NCBI RefSeq assembly: GCF_003469205.1
Contig: NZ_QSIN01000001.1
Span: forward strand, 186,001 to 250,000
Origin: Collinsella sp. AM33-4BH
GTDB lineage: Bacteria > Actinomycetota > Coriobacteriia > Coriobacteriales > Coriobacteriaceae
Reading direction: 5' to 3'
Length of the DNA: 64,000 nucleotides
Shown here piece after piece: positions 25,084 to 34,315 of this stretch. The notes under the pieces were generated by a model that did no database searches, had not been told where the DNA came from, and saw nothing but the letters and a program-made list of their open reading frames with translations. Made by a program: the position numbers and the translations under genes. Each line of letters opens with the position of its first letter. Position 1 is the stretch's first letter.

Positions 25084-26754
25084 CTAGTGGCGGAGTCCCA
25101 GCAGGCCGCGGCCGCGATGACGGGCCTCGGCGGACACCTGGGCGTGCGGGCCGGCGGCTTTGACGGACTCGGGCAGGTGCGAGTACTTCTTCTCGAAGTT
25201 CTCCTCGAACATCACCGCCAGGTTGTGCGCGGCCTCGTCGTAGCGCGCGGTGCTCTGCCAGTATTGGCGCGGCACCAGGATGCCATCGGGCACGCCGTGG
25301 CACGTCGTGGGAATGTCGACGTTAAAGATGTCGTCGTGCACGAACTCGCTATCCTCGATGGTGCCGTCGAGGGCGCGCGCGACCAGCGAGCGCGTGTAGG
25401 CCAGCTCGATGCGATGACCCACGCCGTAGCCGCCGCCGATCCAGCCGGTGTTGACGAGGTACACGCGCGTGCGGCCGTCGGCAATGCGCTCGCCGAGCAT
25501 CTTGGCGTAAACCATGGGGTCGAGTGGCATAAACGGCTCGCCGAACAGCGAAGAGAACGTGGGCGTGGGCTCGGTGACGCCGACCTCGGTGCCGGGAATC
25601 TTAGCCGTAAAGCCCGTCACAAAGTGGTACATGGCGGCGTCGGCCGTCAGACGCGAGATGGGCGGCAGCACGCCAAAAGCGTCGCAAGTCAGGAACAGCA
25701 CGACACTCGGAGTGGTGCCCATGCCCTTAGTCCACGCGTTAGGAATGTGCTCCACGGGATAGGCCACGCGCGTGTTGTGCGTGATCGAGATGTCGTCGTA
25801 GTTGGGCTTGCGGTTCTCGTCGAGCACCACGTTTTCGCAAATGGCGCCAAAACGGACGGCGTTGAAGATCTCGGGCTCGTGGAAGGCGTCCAGGCCCTCG
25901 CATTTTGCGTAGCAGCCACCCTCAATGTTGAAGATACCCATGTCGGACCAACCGTGCTCGTCGTCGCCGATCAGCAGGCGCGTGGGATTGGCCGAAAGCG
26001 TGGTCTTGCCGGTGCCGGACAGGCCAAAGAACACGGCGGTCTCGTGCGTGACGGGATCCATGCTGGCCGAGCAGTGCATGGGCAGCACGTCGTCCTCGAC
26101 GGGCAGCAGGTAATTCATAACGCTGAAGATGGACTTTTTGATCTCGCCGGAGTAGCCGGTACCCGCGACCAAAATCACGCGCTCCTGGAAGTTGATGACC
26201 ACGGCGGCGCTGGAGTTGAGGCCCTTGATGGCAGGGTCGCATTGGTAGCCCGGCGCGGCGAGCACGCAGAAGTCCGGCTCGCCGGTGCGCGCGATTTCGC
26301 GGGCGAGCGGGCGGGCGAGCATCTGCTTAATGAAGAGCGCCTGGCTGGCACGCTCGCAGGCGACGAGCAGGCGGCGCGTATGGTTGCGGTCGGCGCCGGC
26401 CATGCCGCGGGTGACGAACACATCGCGCTCGTTGAGATAGTCGACGATGCCGGCTTTGATGACCTCGTAGCTTTCGACGGACAGCGGGCGGTTGACGGCG
26501 CCCCAGGCAATCTTGTCGTGGACATCGGGGGTGTCAACGATAAAGCGGTCGTTGGGCGAACGTCCGGTACGCTCCCCCGTCTCGATCACCAGCGCGCCGT
26601 TGGATGCCATGCGGCCTTCGTTGCGGCGGATGGCATGCTCGACGAGCTCGGCTGCCGGCAGGTCAACCAGCAGGCGGGGCTGGTTCTCAGCGGGGTCTTC
26701 GACCAGCGTAATGCCAAAATTGGACAGAACTTCTGCAGGGGTAACACCAGGCAT
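25084..26754 (-). CDS. pckA: Phosphoenolpyruvate carboxykinase (ATP)
   Basis: A 556-residue ATP-dependent PEP carboxykinase, interconverting oxaloacetate and PEP. In anaerobes it often runs toward CO2 fixation on the way to succinate. Landmarks are the P-loop GLSGTGKTTLSA, the metal-binding DDEHGW after it, RSPNDRF near the N-terminus, and YVGYGGGIWG-like GWIGGGYGVGHRI in the C-terminal half. The ATG at 26754 has GGAGG seven bases upstream, so the 38 open codons before it are excluded. Length fits the family. Confidence 0.95.
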   Translation of the reverse strand: MPGVTPAEVLSNFGITLVEDPAENQPRLLVDLPAAELVEHAIRRNEGRMASNGALVIETGERTGRSPNDRFIVDTPDVHDKIAWGAVNRPLSVESYEVIKAGIVDYLNERDVFVTRGMAGADRNHTRRLLVACERASQALFIKQMLARPLAREIARTGEPDFCVLAAPGYQCDPAIKGLNSSAAVVINFQERVILVAGTGYSGEIKKSIFSVMNYLLPVEDDVLPMHCSASMDPVTHETAVFFGLSGTGKTTLSANPTRLLIGDDEHGWSDMGIFNIEGGCYAKCEGLDAFHEPEIFNAVRFGAICENVVLDENRKPNYDDISITHNTRVAYPVEHIPNAWTKGMGTTPSVVLFLTCDAFGVLPPISRLTADAAMYHFVTGFTAKIPGTEVGVTEPTPTFSSLFGEPFMPLDPMVYAKMLGERIADGRTRVYLVNTGWIGGGYGVGHRIELAYTRSLVARALDGTIEDSEFVHDDIFNVDIPTTCHGVPDGILVPRQYWQSTARYDEAAHNLAVMFEENFEKKYSHLPESVKAAGPHAQVSAEARHRGRGLLGLRH

Positions 26755-26895
26755 GGGGCCTCCTTTAAAAACGCGGCACGTGGACGCGGCGCGCACTTTA
26801 CTCACGTAAAGCCCGTTGTACCCGATATGCAAAAACGTTTTTGCGGCAAGGGCGGCAAGCCCGCCCAACGGTCAAAAATCGCAGGCAAGCGGCCC

Positions 26896-27003
26896 AGTCA
26901 TTGGAGACGTTCTTGAACAGGCAACATTCAAGGAGTGTCCCCGAATGCCGGCACTTAGGGACGTTCCCAAAGTGCCGGCACATAAGGAACGTCCCTAAGT
27001 GCC
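26896..27003. repeat. Dispersed GTCCC-type repeat cluster
   Basis: It starts with AGTCATTGGAGACGTTCTT, then has at least three units ending in GTGCCGGCAC or GTGCCG, spaced about 25-30 bp. Similar units lie at 14213-14269 and a partial copy at 7578-7620. It fills the gap between pckA and the lactate permease gene. Confidence 0.65.
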
Positions 27004-27005
27004 GA

Positions 27006-28577
27006 CTATAGTGGCAGGCCTTGTCCGAGCATGGCGATGGCGCTCATGAGGACCAGCATGCCGGCGGCGTAGGGCAGCACGGCGCTCAGGAGTTCGGCGT
27101 CCTTGCCGCGCACGCGTACGGCGGCAAGACCAATGGCGAGCGTCTGCGGCGAAATCATCTTACCGGCAGCAACGCCAAGCGCATTCAGCGCGACCATCCA
27201 GTAGTCGCTCACACCCAGCGCTGTAGCAGCCTGGCTCTGGATGGGGCCAAACAGCATGCCTGAGGACGTGCCCGAACCGGTCACGAACGCACCGACGGCG
27301 CCGATCCACGGAGCCAGAATCGGGTACAGGCCGCCAGCGACCGCAATGCAAAACGCGCTGATCGAAGAAATCATGCCCGCATAGCCCATCACCTTGGCGC
27401 AACCCAGCACCGAAAGCATGGTAATGACTGTCGGCATCATCTGCTTGACGGTCGCGGCCAGCACCTCACCCATCAAGCGCGGCGAAGCGCCCTGAATGGC
27501 ACCGCCGACAAACGCAGCCAGGAAAATCCAAACACCCGGCGTGTTGATCCACGAAAACGTAAGCGTGCCGGGGTTCTCGCCGCAATACACCTGCACGTGA
27601 CTCGCAAACGGCGCGAGCGCGGCGTGCACGACGGGCACCAGGTTGGAGGTACCCAACAGCAGCACAAAAATCAGGATGAAGCACGACCAGGCAGAAAGCG
27701 CCGACTTAGCGGTGAGCTGTTCGCCGGCCTCGATATTCATGTGAAAGCGTGCGTCCAGATGCCCCGACTTCTCGGCACGCATAGCAAGCGCAGCTGTCAG
27801 CCCGAGCGAAACGATAGAACCGACGACGACGGCAAGCTCGGGACCCACAAACCTAGCAACGACCAGAGCCGCACCGGCAAAGGACACGCCGGAGAGCACG
27901 GCGATGCCCGCCGCGCCACGTAGGCGCTCGGCAACGCCTGCAACGTTGCCCTGGTCCTCGGCAACACGACCAGCAACCAGTACGATAAACAGCGGCATCA
28001 TCACAAAGAAAGGCGCCAACTGCACCAGCTGAACGGTCGCCAGGTGCAGGGAATCCAGACCCACCAAGTCGGCAACGGACACCGTGGGGATGCCGATGGA
28101 GCCGTAGGGTGTGGGTACGCCGTTGGCCAGCAGGCAGATGAGCACGGCGGGCACGGCCTCAAAACCCAGGCCCGCGAGCATGCCGGCAGGAATGGCGACG
28201 GCAGTGCCAAAACCGGCCATGCCCTCCATAAAACCACCGAAGCACCAGGCCACGAGCAGCGCCAGCAGACGGCGGTCGCTGCTGATGGAGGTGATCATGC
28301 TGCCGATCACGTCCATGGCGCCCGTGCGAACGCACAGGTTATACGTGAATACCGCGGCGATGATCACCAGGACGATGGGCCACAGAGCCATCAAAAAGCC
28401 TTCAAGCGAGGCGGTCGCGATCTGCGCTGCCGGCAGGTGCCACCATGCGAAGGCAAGCACGCACGAAAGGACAAACGATCCGATAGCGGCCTTCCAAGCT
28501 GGCCATTTAAAGCACAGCAGCATCACGACCAGCCAAATAATCGGCACAAGAGCCAGTAAGAATGCGGCGACGTCCAT
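27006..28577 (-). CDS. L-lactate permease (LctP family)
   Basis: A 523-residue membrane protein of the lactate permease family, with about 12-14 hydrophobic segments. The conserved stretches FGGFMEGMAGFGTAVAIPA and the late GAFVTGSGTSSGMLFGPIQ are signatures of LctP. It imports lactate or glycolate with protons. No lactate dehydrogenase gene lies beside it. The ATG at 28577 has AAGGAG upstream; the longer open frame is basic and non-membrane, so it is excluded. It is divergent from the flippase gene across a 182-bp gap that contains an inverted repeat (28684-28700). Confidence 0.88.
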   Translation of the reverse strand: MDVAAFLLALVPIIWLVVMLLCFKWPAWKAAIGSFVLSCVLAFAWWHLPAAQIATASLEGFLMALWPIVLVIIAAVFTYNLCVRTGAMDVIGSMITSISSDRRLLALLVAWCFGGFMEGMAGFGTAVAIPAGMLAGLGFEAVPAVLICLLANGVPTPYGSIGIPTVSVADLVGLDSLHLATVQLVQLAPFFVMMPLFIVLVAGRVAEDQGNVAGVAERLRGAAGIAVLSGVSFAGAALVVARFVGPELAVVVGSIVSLGLTAALAMRAEKSGHLDARFHMNIEAGEQLTAKSALSAWSCFILIFVLLLGTSNLVPVVHAALAPFASHVQVYCGENPGTLTFSWINTPGVWIFLAAFVGGAIQGASPRLMGEVLAATVKQMMPTVITMLSVLGCAKVMGYAGMISSISAFCIAVAGGLYPILAPWIGAVGAFVTGSGTSSGMLFGPIQSQAATALGVSDYWMVALNALGVAAGKMISPQTLAIGLAAVRVRGKDAELLSAVLPYAAGMLVLMSAIAMLGQGLPL

Positions 28578-28683
28578 AGGTAGAAGCTCCTTGGTGCCGC
28601 GTGGGCGGCATCGGGGGGGTGTCACAAAACTTCAACAGGATACCGCACACTTACCGACAAATTACAGCCGCCTGCCGAAAATA

Positions 28684-28700
28684 TTGAACAATCCGTTCAA
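28684..28700. promoter_or_regulatory. Inverted repeat, possible operator between divergent genes
   Basis: TTGAAC-N5-GTTCAA is a perfect 6-bp inverted repeat in the lactate permease/flippase divergent gap, about 110 bp from the permease start. It has the size of a dimeric repressor site; which regulator binds is unknown. Confidence 0.35.
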
Positions 28701-28759
28701 AAACACGAGCGAACACCGTCGCGTCTATACTAGAGCGCAGCAATAGAAAGGACCCCGCT

Positions 28760-30343
28760 TTGAGCATCACGCCCCTCGATAGCATTCGCCGCGCCATCGC
28801 CCGCCGCAATGGCGTCGCCGACCCCGCCGTAGCGGGCAGCGGCACCGCAAGGGCCCAGGGCGGACGCATCGAGAATGGCCTGTTCCCCGCCTCCCACACG
28901 GCCGAAGAGCTCGCGCGCATCCAGGAGCTGAGCCAGCGCAACGCCGGCGGCCCCGACAGCAGCCAGGCCACGCGCCGTCGCCGGCGCGAACGCGATCGGG
29001 AGCCCGGCCCCGTCCGCCGCATGGTCAACGCTTGGTGGAACCGTCTGCTCGGTGCCGTCTACGGCGGCGGCTTCTCCATGCAGGAAGCGGAATACGAGGA
29101 GCACGCCACCAGTCGCGACTATCTTTGGAACACCCTCGGCACCGCCGTGTGGGGCTTGGCATTTCCGCTGCTCACCATCGTGTCTACGCAGCTCGTGGGC
29201 GCCGAAGAAGCAGGCAAATTCTCCATCGCCTTTGTCACCGGCACGCTCATCATGATCGCGTGCAACTACGGCGTGCGCAATTTCCAGGTCTCGGACATCG
29301 ACGAAAAGACGTCCTTTGCCTCCTACCAGCTCAACCGCTGGCTTTGTGGAGCGCTCGCGCTGGCATGCGGCCTGGTATACAGCAGCGCCCGCGGCTACGA
29401 TGCGCAGATGGCCACGATCGGCCTGGGCGTCTACCTCTATAAGGTGATCGACGGCATCGCCGACGTGTACGAGGGCCGCCTGCAGCAGGCCGACAAGCTC
29501 TATTTGGCAGGCATGAGCCAAACGCTGCGTTCCGCCGGCGTCATCGCGGTCTTTAGCGTGGCACTGTTCCTCACGCGCAGCATGCCCATCGCGGCCATGG
29601 CCATGGGCATCGCCGCGATTGCCTCGCTCGTACTGGTCACCGCCCCGCTCGCCCTGCTCGAAACCGAAAAATCACGCCGCATGAGTCTGCGCGAGGCTGG
29701 CCACCTGTTTGTCCAGTGCGCCCCGCTCTTTGGTGCGCTGTTCCTGTTCAACCTTATCGAGAGCATGCCCAAGTTTGTGATGGAGGGCACGCTGGCATAC
29801 AAATATCAGCTGTACTTTAATGCACTGTTTTTTCCGGCGCAGGCCATTTTGTTGAGCATTGGATTTATCTATAAACCGCAGCTCCTGCGCTTGTCGAGCA
29901 TTTGGGCTAATCCTCGCAAGCGTCGTCGCTTTGACCTGATTATTGTTGCCGTTATGGCGCTGATCGTGGTCATCACCGGCGTGTGCGCCGCATTTATGGC
30001 AGGTCCCGGTATTCCCCTCATGAGCTTTATGTACGGCCTCAGCTTTGAACGCTACCGTACGCTGGCGCTGCTGATGGTCGTCGCCGGCGGCGTAACCGCG
30101 GCCATCGATTTTATCTACGCCATTATCACGGTGCTGCGCCACGCTGGAGACGTCACCAAGATCTACCTGATCTGCTTCGCCGTAAGCGTGGTGCTGCCGG
30201 TGATCCTGATTAAGCTACTGGGTCTGATGGGCGCTGTGGTGAGCTACCTAGCCATCATGGCCCTACTCCTGGTGCTGTTGATTGTCGAATACGCCCACAT
30301 TCGCCAGCGCATAGAACGCGACCGCAACCCGTACGGCGCCTAA
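28760..30343 (+). CDS. Polysaccharide-export flippase-like membrane protein (MATE/MOP superfamily)
   Basis: A 527-residue protein with about 12 hydrophobic segments, preceded by a ~100-residue basic cytoplasmic N-terminus (Arg-rich block RRRRRERDREPGP). The pattern of helices and the segment TLGTAVWGLAFPLLTIVSTQLVGAEEAGKFSIAF match Wzx/MurJ-type lipid-linked sugar flippases. Substrate is unknown; no glycan cluster adjoins. The likely start is the TTG at 28760, eight bases after AAAGGA; no ATG occurs early in this frame, which makes the N-terminal extension uncertain. Confidence 0.72.
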   Translation: MSITPLDSIRRAIARRNGVADPAVAGSGTARAQGGRIENGLFPASHTAEELARIQELSQRNAGGPDSSQATRRRRRERDREPGPVRRMVNAWWNRLLGAVYGGGFSMQEAEYEEHATSRDYLWNTLGTAVWGLAFPLLTIVSTQLVGAEEAGKFSIAFVTGTLIMIACNYGVRNFQVSDIDEKTSFASYQLNRWLCGALALACGLVYSSARGYDAQMATIGLGVYLYKVIDGIADVYEGRLQQADKLYLAGMSQTLRSAGVIAVFSVALFLTRSMPIAAMAMGIAAIASLVLVTAPLALLETEKSRRMSLREAGHLFVQCAPLFGALFLFNLIESMPKFVMEGTLAYKYQLYFNALFFPAQAILLSIGFIYKPQLLRLSSIWANPRKRRRFDLIIVAVMALIVVITGVCAAFMAGPGIPLMSFMYGLSFERYRTLALLMVVAGGVTAAIDFIYAIITVLRHAGDVTKIYLICFAVSVVLPVILIKLLGLMGAVVSYLAIMALLLVLLIVEYAHIRQRIERDRNPYGA

Positions 30344-30538
30344 TTCGAATCAATTTGAAGAAAAGAAACGTCGATGTTTTGGCACCGACAGCGAGCAGTC
30401 TCAAAGTGCCCCAGGTTGGCGCGAAAGAGGAGCGACGCGTACTTCCGTACGCGAACGACGGTTTGAGCGACAAGATGGGGTGCTTCGGGGCTGCGCAGCA
30501 TCAACGTGGCCGCCGTTCGGTAGAACGGCGGAACAAAG

Positions 30539-31378
30539 TTATTCCCCGGGGCGAATATTCGCGTAGAACTCCGCCCCATCATCGAGCCGCAGGATGCCCA
30601 CGCGACCGAACTCGGAGCCGGTGGCGGCAGCGCAGTCGATGTCGATGCGATCGGGCACACCGGCGGCATCCTCGCCGCCCAGGCGCACGATCTGTCCGCG
30701 GCCCGACTCCTCATCGAGCCCCGCAAGACCACCGACCTCGCAATAACGCCCGAGCGACACCGTTGGCGTGTGACCGCTCACCACGACCGGACCCTTGCCC
30801 CCGGCAGAAAGCAGCCCGGTCGGCGCATCCCAATAGCCGTGACGAATCCACAGCAGGTCATCGGCCGACTGCACCGCGAGCATCTGCTGCAGCAGCTCGC
30901 GATCGGCACCCACCGCTCCAACGCCATCGGCACAATCGACGCCATGCTCAAGCAAAAACGCGCGCGCCGCCTTCATCTCGATTCCAGCATGTACCAGCAG
31001 ATACGGGCGCTCCTCGGTCTCGGCCACCGCGTAGAGCGGCAGCGCGGCCATCCATCGCACGAGCTCCTCGTATGCGTCAAATTCCATGTCGTTGAGCTGC
31101 TCGCGCGTCGTCCAGCCACCGTTGATATCCCAGGTCTCGGCATCGAGCGGATCCTGGCCAATGATGGCATCGAGCATGATCTGCTCGTGATTGCCCTTGA
31201 GCACGAGGGCGTTGGGCAGCGAGCGCACGAGCTTAATAACGCCGACCGGATCGGGCCCGCGATCGATCATGTCGCCCAGCACGTACAGCGTGTCGTCGGA
31301 CGCCAGCGAAATCTTAGACAGGGCCTCGTCAAGCGCACGCACGTGCCCGTGAGCATCAGATGTCACATAGATCGCCAT
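30539..31378 (-). CDS. Metallophosphoesterase (PPP-type serine/threonine phosphatase or Ap4A hydrolase-like)
   Basis: A 279-residue calcineurin-type phosphoesterase. The metal-binding motifs appear in order: SDAHGH (DxH), GDMIDRGPD (GDxxDRG), and LKGNHEQ (GNHE), then VSGHTPT (GHTP) near residue 190. Bacterial relatives are protein phosphatases (PrpA/PrpB type) or diadenosine tetraphosphatases. The sequence does not settle which. Start at 31378 matches the motif-proximal N-terminus and has GGAGAGG upstream. A single gene, convergent with the flippase gene. Confidence 0.82.
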   Translation of the reverse strand: MAIYVTSDAHGHVRALDEALSKISLASDDTLYVLGDMIDRGPDPVGVIKLVRSLPNALVLKGNHEQIMLDAIIGQDPLDAETWDINGGWTTREQLNDMEFDAYEELVRWMAALPLYAVAETEERPYLLVHAGIEMKAARAFLLEHGVDCADGVGAVGADRELLQQMLAVQSADDLLWIRHGYWDAPTGLLSAGGKGPVVVSGHTPTVSLGRYCEVGGLAGLDEESGRGQIVRLGGEDAAGVPDRIDIDCAAATGSEFGRVGILRLDDGAEFYANIRPGE

Positions 31379-31631
31379 GGTACGCCTCTCCTTGCATTGC
31401 GGCCAAAGCCCGGCGCCGCAACTAAAACTTCAAGTTGAACTTAAACGTTACCCATTGTACTCCGTTGCAATAAAGCTGGAAAGGGTTTCCGAGCAGAGGC
31501 AAAGACGGCAGCCGTCTATGACGATATCGCGCACGCCCGCAATCCAACCCCATAAACCCACCATCTTTGGGTACAAATAACCGCAGACAACTAACCGTGC
31601 CACGCCAACCACCCAGGAGCGGACACCATCC

Positions 31632-33233
31632 ATGAACCAGATCCTTCTTTTTATCGGCCTCGTCATCATTTTGTGCCTGACCATCAAACCCATCGGCAAA
31701 AAGCTCCCCTTCCCCACCCTGCTTATCTTTATCGCGCTCGGCATGCTGTTGGGCGTCAACGGCCCGGCGCATATCGACTTTAGCGACTACGCACTCACCG
31801 AAACCGTCTGCAGCACGGCGCTATTGTTCATCATGTTCTACGGCGGCTTTAACACCAACATAGACCGCGCCAAGCCCGTCGCCGCGCCGGCGGTGCTGCT
31901 GAGCACGCTCGGCGTCGTCATCACCGCAGGCATCACCGGCGTGTTCGCCCACTTTGTGCTGGGCTTCGACTGGATCGGCGGCCTGCTGCTGGGCTCGGTC
32001 GTGGCGTCGACCGACGCGGCGAGCGTCTTTAGCGTGCTGCGCGAGCACAACCTGTCGCTAAAGGGCGGCACCGACTCGCTGCTCGAGGTCGAATCGGGCT
32101 CCAACGACCCCGTCGCCTACATGCTCACCGCGGTACTCGCCACCCTCGCGGCGGGTGGCAACATCGACATTCCCGTGCTGCTGGCCAAGCAGATCATCCT
32201 GGGCGTGGGGCTGGGCCTTGCCATCGGCTGGATATCCAGCCGCCTGATTGAGCGCGCACACGCAACGGCCGAGGGCGCGCAGACTATCTTTTTGTTCGCC
32301 GTGGCGATCGTCGCCTACGCACTGCCGAGCTACCTGGGCGGCAACGGCTTTTTGGCCGTATACCTGGCAGGCATTGTGCTGGGCGCGAGCGACATCACCG
32401 GCAAGGTCGAGATGGCGCACTTCTTTGACACCCTTACCGAGATGGCCGAGATGACGATCTTCTTCTTGCTCGGCCTGCTCGTCACGCCCGCGCGCCTGCC
32501 GCAAATGCTGCTACCCGGCCTTGCGCTCATGGCGTTTATGCTCTTTGCGAGCCGCCCCATCGCCGTCGGTCTGCTGCTGGCGCCCTTTAAGACGAGCCCT
32601 CGCCAGGTTGCGCTCGTAAGCTGGGCGGGCTTGCGCGGCGCGGCTTCGGTCGTCTTTAGCCTCTTTGCTGTGGTGGCCGGCGTTCCCGGCGGACACGACC
32701 TATTTGACCTGGTGTTTGTGATTGCCGTATCGAGCATTGTGGTGCAGGGTTCGCTACTGCCGGCGGTGGCGAAGAAACTCGATATGATCGATGCGGCCGG
32801 CGACGTGCGCCGCACCTTTAACGACTACCGCGACGAGGACGGCATGTCGTTTGTAAAGCTCAAGGTGGGCGCTGGCCATCCGTTTGCCGGGCGCTCGCTC
32901 GCCGATATTGGCAGCGCGACGGACATGCTCGTGGTCTTGGTGCTGCGCGACGGGGCGCACCCGGTACTGCCCAACGGCGATACCGTCATCGAGGAAGGCG
33001 ACCTTCTGGTGATGGCAGCCCCAACGTTCGAAGAGCGTGCCGAGGTTACGCTGCGCGAGGTCACCGTGACGCTCCACGGTCGCCTGGCCGGTCAGCGCCT
33101 GCGCGACGTGCCGCAGGGCAAGCACCCGTTTATCGTGGTGATGCTCAAGCGCGAAGGCCAAACGATCATCCCCGATGGCAACACCCTAATATACGCCGGC
33201 GACGAAGCCGTCATCGCCACGCTGGCGTCATAG
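31632..33233 (+). CDS. K+/H+ antiporter, CPA1 family, with two TrkA-C domains
   Basis: A 533-residue cation/proton antiporter. The first ~380 residues are a 12-13 helix CPA1 transporter, with the conserved acidic pair in GSVVASTDAASVF and the ESGSNDPVAY motif typical of NhaP/CvrA-type antiporters. The C-terminal ~150 residues hold two TrkA-C (RCK-C) regulatory domains, beginning near FVKLKVGAGHPFAG and LHGRLAGQRLRDVPQG. Such proteins export K+ or Na+ in response to pH or nucleotides. It marks the left edge of the accessory island. Confidence 0.85.
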   Translation: MNQILLFIGLVIILCLTIKPIGKKLPFPTLLIFIALGMLLGVNGPAHIDFSDYALTETVCSTALLFIMFYGGFNTNIDRAKPVAAPAVLLSTLGVVITAGITGVFAHFVLGFDWIGGLLLGSVVASTDAASVFSVLREHNLSLKGGTDSLLEVESGSNDPVAYMLTAVLATLAAGGNIDIPVLLAKQIILGVGLGLAIGWISSRLIERAHATAEGAQTIFLFAVAIVAYALPSYLGGNGFLAVYLAGIVLGASDITGKVEMAHFFDTLTEMAEMTIFFLLGLLVTPARLPQMLLPGLALMAFMLFASRPIAVGLLLAPFKTSPRQVALVSWAGLRGAASVVFSLFAVVAGVPGGHDLFDLVFVIAVSSIVVQGSLLPAVAKKLDMIDAAGDVRRTFNDYRDEDGMSFVKLKVGAGHPFAGRSLADIGSATDMLVVLVLRDGAHPVLPNGDTVIEEGDLLVMAAPTFEERAEVTLREVTVTLHGRLAGQRLRDVPQGKHPFIVVMLKREGQTIIPDGNTLIYAGDEAVIATLAS

Positions 33234-33345
33234 GGGCCAGAGGCACAGCTACCCCAGCCCCTCCTTGTATTCCTATACCCGCAGGTAGATTGACGAACAT
33301 GTGTTTGCTTATTATAATTTCTACTTGAATAGACTCCTCGTCTCG

Positions 33346-33431
33346 TGGTATAAAAGGGTTGGTACCCTCGAATAGAGGGACCTCCAAGAGCCGGGGGCTT
33401 CCCCCCGGCATTTTTTTTGCGTAATTGGAGG
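33346..33431 (+). ncRNA. Upstream structured RNA element of the DUF3800 gene (copy U)
   Basis: It begins TGGTATAAA, then has a hairpin GGT-CCCTC/GAGGG-ACC (33361-33382) and a GC hairpin GCCGGGGG/CCCCCGGC (33390-33409) followed by T8. CCTCCAA at 33381-33387 is exactly complementary to TTGGAGG at 33425-33431, which is the Shine-Dalgarno of the DUF3800 gene, so the terminator-like hairpin can be enclosed in a helix that hides the ribosome-binding site. A homologous copy lies downstream of the gene. Candidate RNAs named DUF3800 motifs have been reported next to such genes; I could not check a match. Confidence 0.62.
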
Positions 33432-33438
33432 TCACCTC

Positions 33439-34116
33439 ATGACGGAACTGTCGATCTTTATCGACGAATCTGGTGACGCGGGTCCCGTATCTCGCTACTA
33501 CATCGTTACCCTTGTTTTTCATGAGCAGGCAATAGAGCTAAATGCAAATATCGCCGCATACGAGCGCAACGTTAAAGACTGCGAGCTCGATATTATGCCA
33601 TTTCATTTTGGGCCTCTTCTCACTGGTCACGATGATTATCAATGGGTCAACATTCGCAACAGAAAGAAACAGCTCAGCCTATTCCGCCAGTTTGTAGACC
33701 GCTCCCCCATCACCTATCAGCCCTTCATCTACGATAAGAAACAGGGCCTTTACGAACCGCAAAAGCTCTCCGCAAAGATCGAGCGCGACGTAACAATATT
33801 TCTCAGAGATCACTTGGCGTATATACAGAGCTTTGACCACGTTAAGATCTACTACGACGGAGGCCAAAGCGTTGTAACGCGAGCACTTCATGGTGCTATC
33901 GAGAAGGCCATTTCCCAAAAGGCCACGGTATATCGCGACGCTTCGCCCAAGACATACCGACTCTCCCAGGTCGCCGACTATATTTGCGGAATTGAGCTCA
34001 CGCTCCTTAAATTCCAGAATGGGACAGCGACCAAAACAGACACGGAATTCTTCGGCTCGATTGCCCCATTCAAAAAGAACTTCGTCAAGAAGCTGAGGAA
34101 AAAGAGAATCGAGTGA
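33439..34116 (+). CDS. DUF3800 domain protein (predicted RNase H-like fold)
   Basis: A 225-residue DUF3800 protein. The N-terminal FIDESGD motif is the family's hallmark, and later acidic residues fall in IYYDGG and at SQVADYICG near residue 185. The fold is predicted to be RNase H-like with an acidic metal site, so nuclease activity is suspected, not shown. The family is often found in defence or mobile contexts. The ATG at 33439 has GGAGG eight bases upstream. Its base composition is more AT-rich than the neighbouring antiporter. It is framed by two copies of a hairpin element (33346-33424 and 34140-34215). Confidence 0.82.
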   Translation: MTELSIFIDESGDAGPVSRYYIVTLVFHEQAIELNANIAAYERNVKDCELDIMPFHFGPLLTGHDDYQWVNIRNRKKQLSLFRQFVDRSPITYQPFIYDKKQGLYEPQKLSAKIERDVTIFLRDHLAYIQSFDHVKIYYDGGQSVVTRALHGAIEKAISQKATVYRDASPKTYRLSQVADYICGIELTLLKFQNGTATKTDTEFFGSIAPFKKNFVKKLRKKRIE

Positions 34117-34139
34117 GCCAGCCGTTCTTATCGCAACCA

Positions 34140-34215
34140 TGGTATAAATGGATTGCGTTCCTTTATGGAGGGCAGTCAAGGGCCGGGGGATCCCCCCGGC
34201 ATTTTTTATGCGTAA
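34140..34215 (+). ncRNA. Downstream structured RNA element of the DUF3800 gene (copy D)
   Basis: It shares the blocks TGGTATAAA, GG-TTG, CAAG, CCGGGGG, CCCCCCGGCATTTTTT and TGCGTAA with copy U, in the same order and spacing. The variable part still forms a stem (GATTGC/GCAGTC), so pairing is kept while sequence changes. The GC hairpin plus T6 can also end the DUF3800 transcript. Confidence 0.6.
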
Positions 34216-34269
34216 CGTTGCCGCAATTCCTACCTAGCCTCTAGGGGAGGTACAGGTAGCTAAAAGACC

Positions 34270-34288
34270 CCCGTCCCAAATTAGCTAC
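34270..34288. repeat. 19-bp direct repeat, left copy
   Basis: CCCGTCCCAAATTAGCTAC occurs here and, identical, at 34530-34548. The two copies bracket about 240 bp that contain a palindromic element. Confidence 0.75.
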
Positions 34289-34315
34289 ATTGCGGGCAAT
34301 TTGCGTCTCGCAAAA

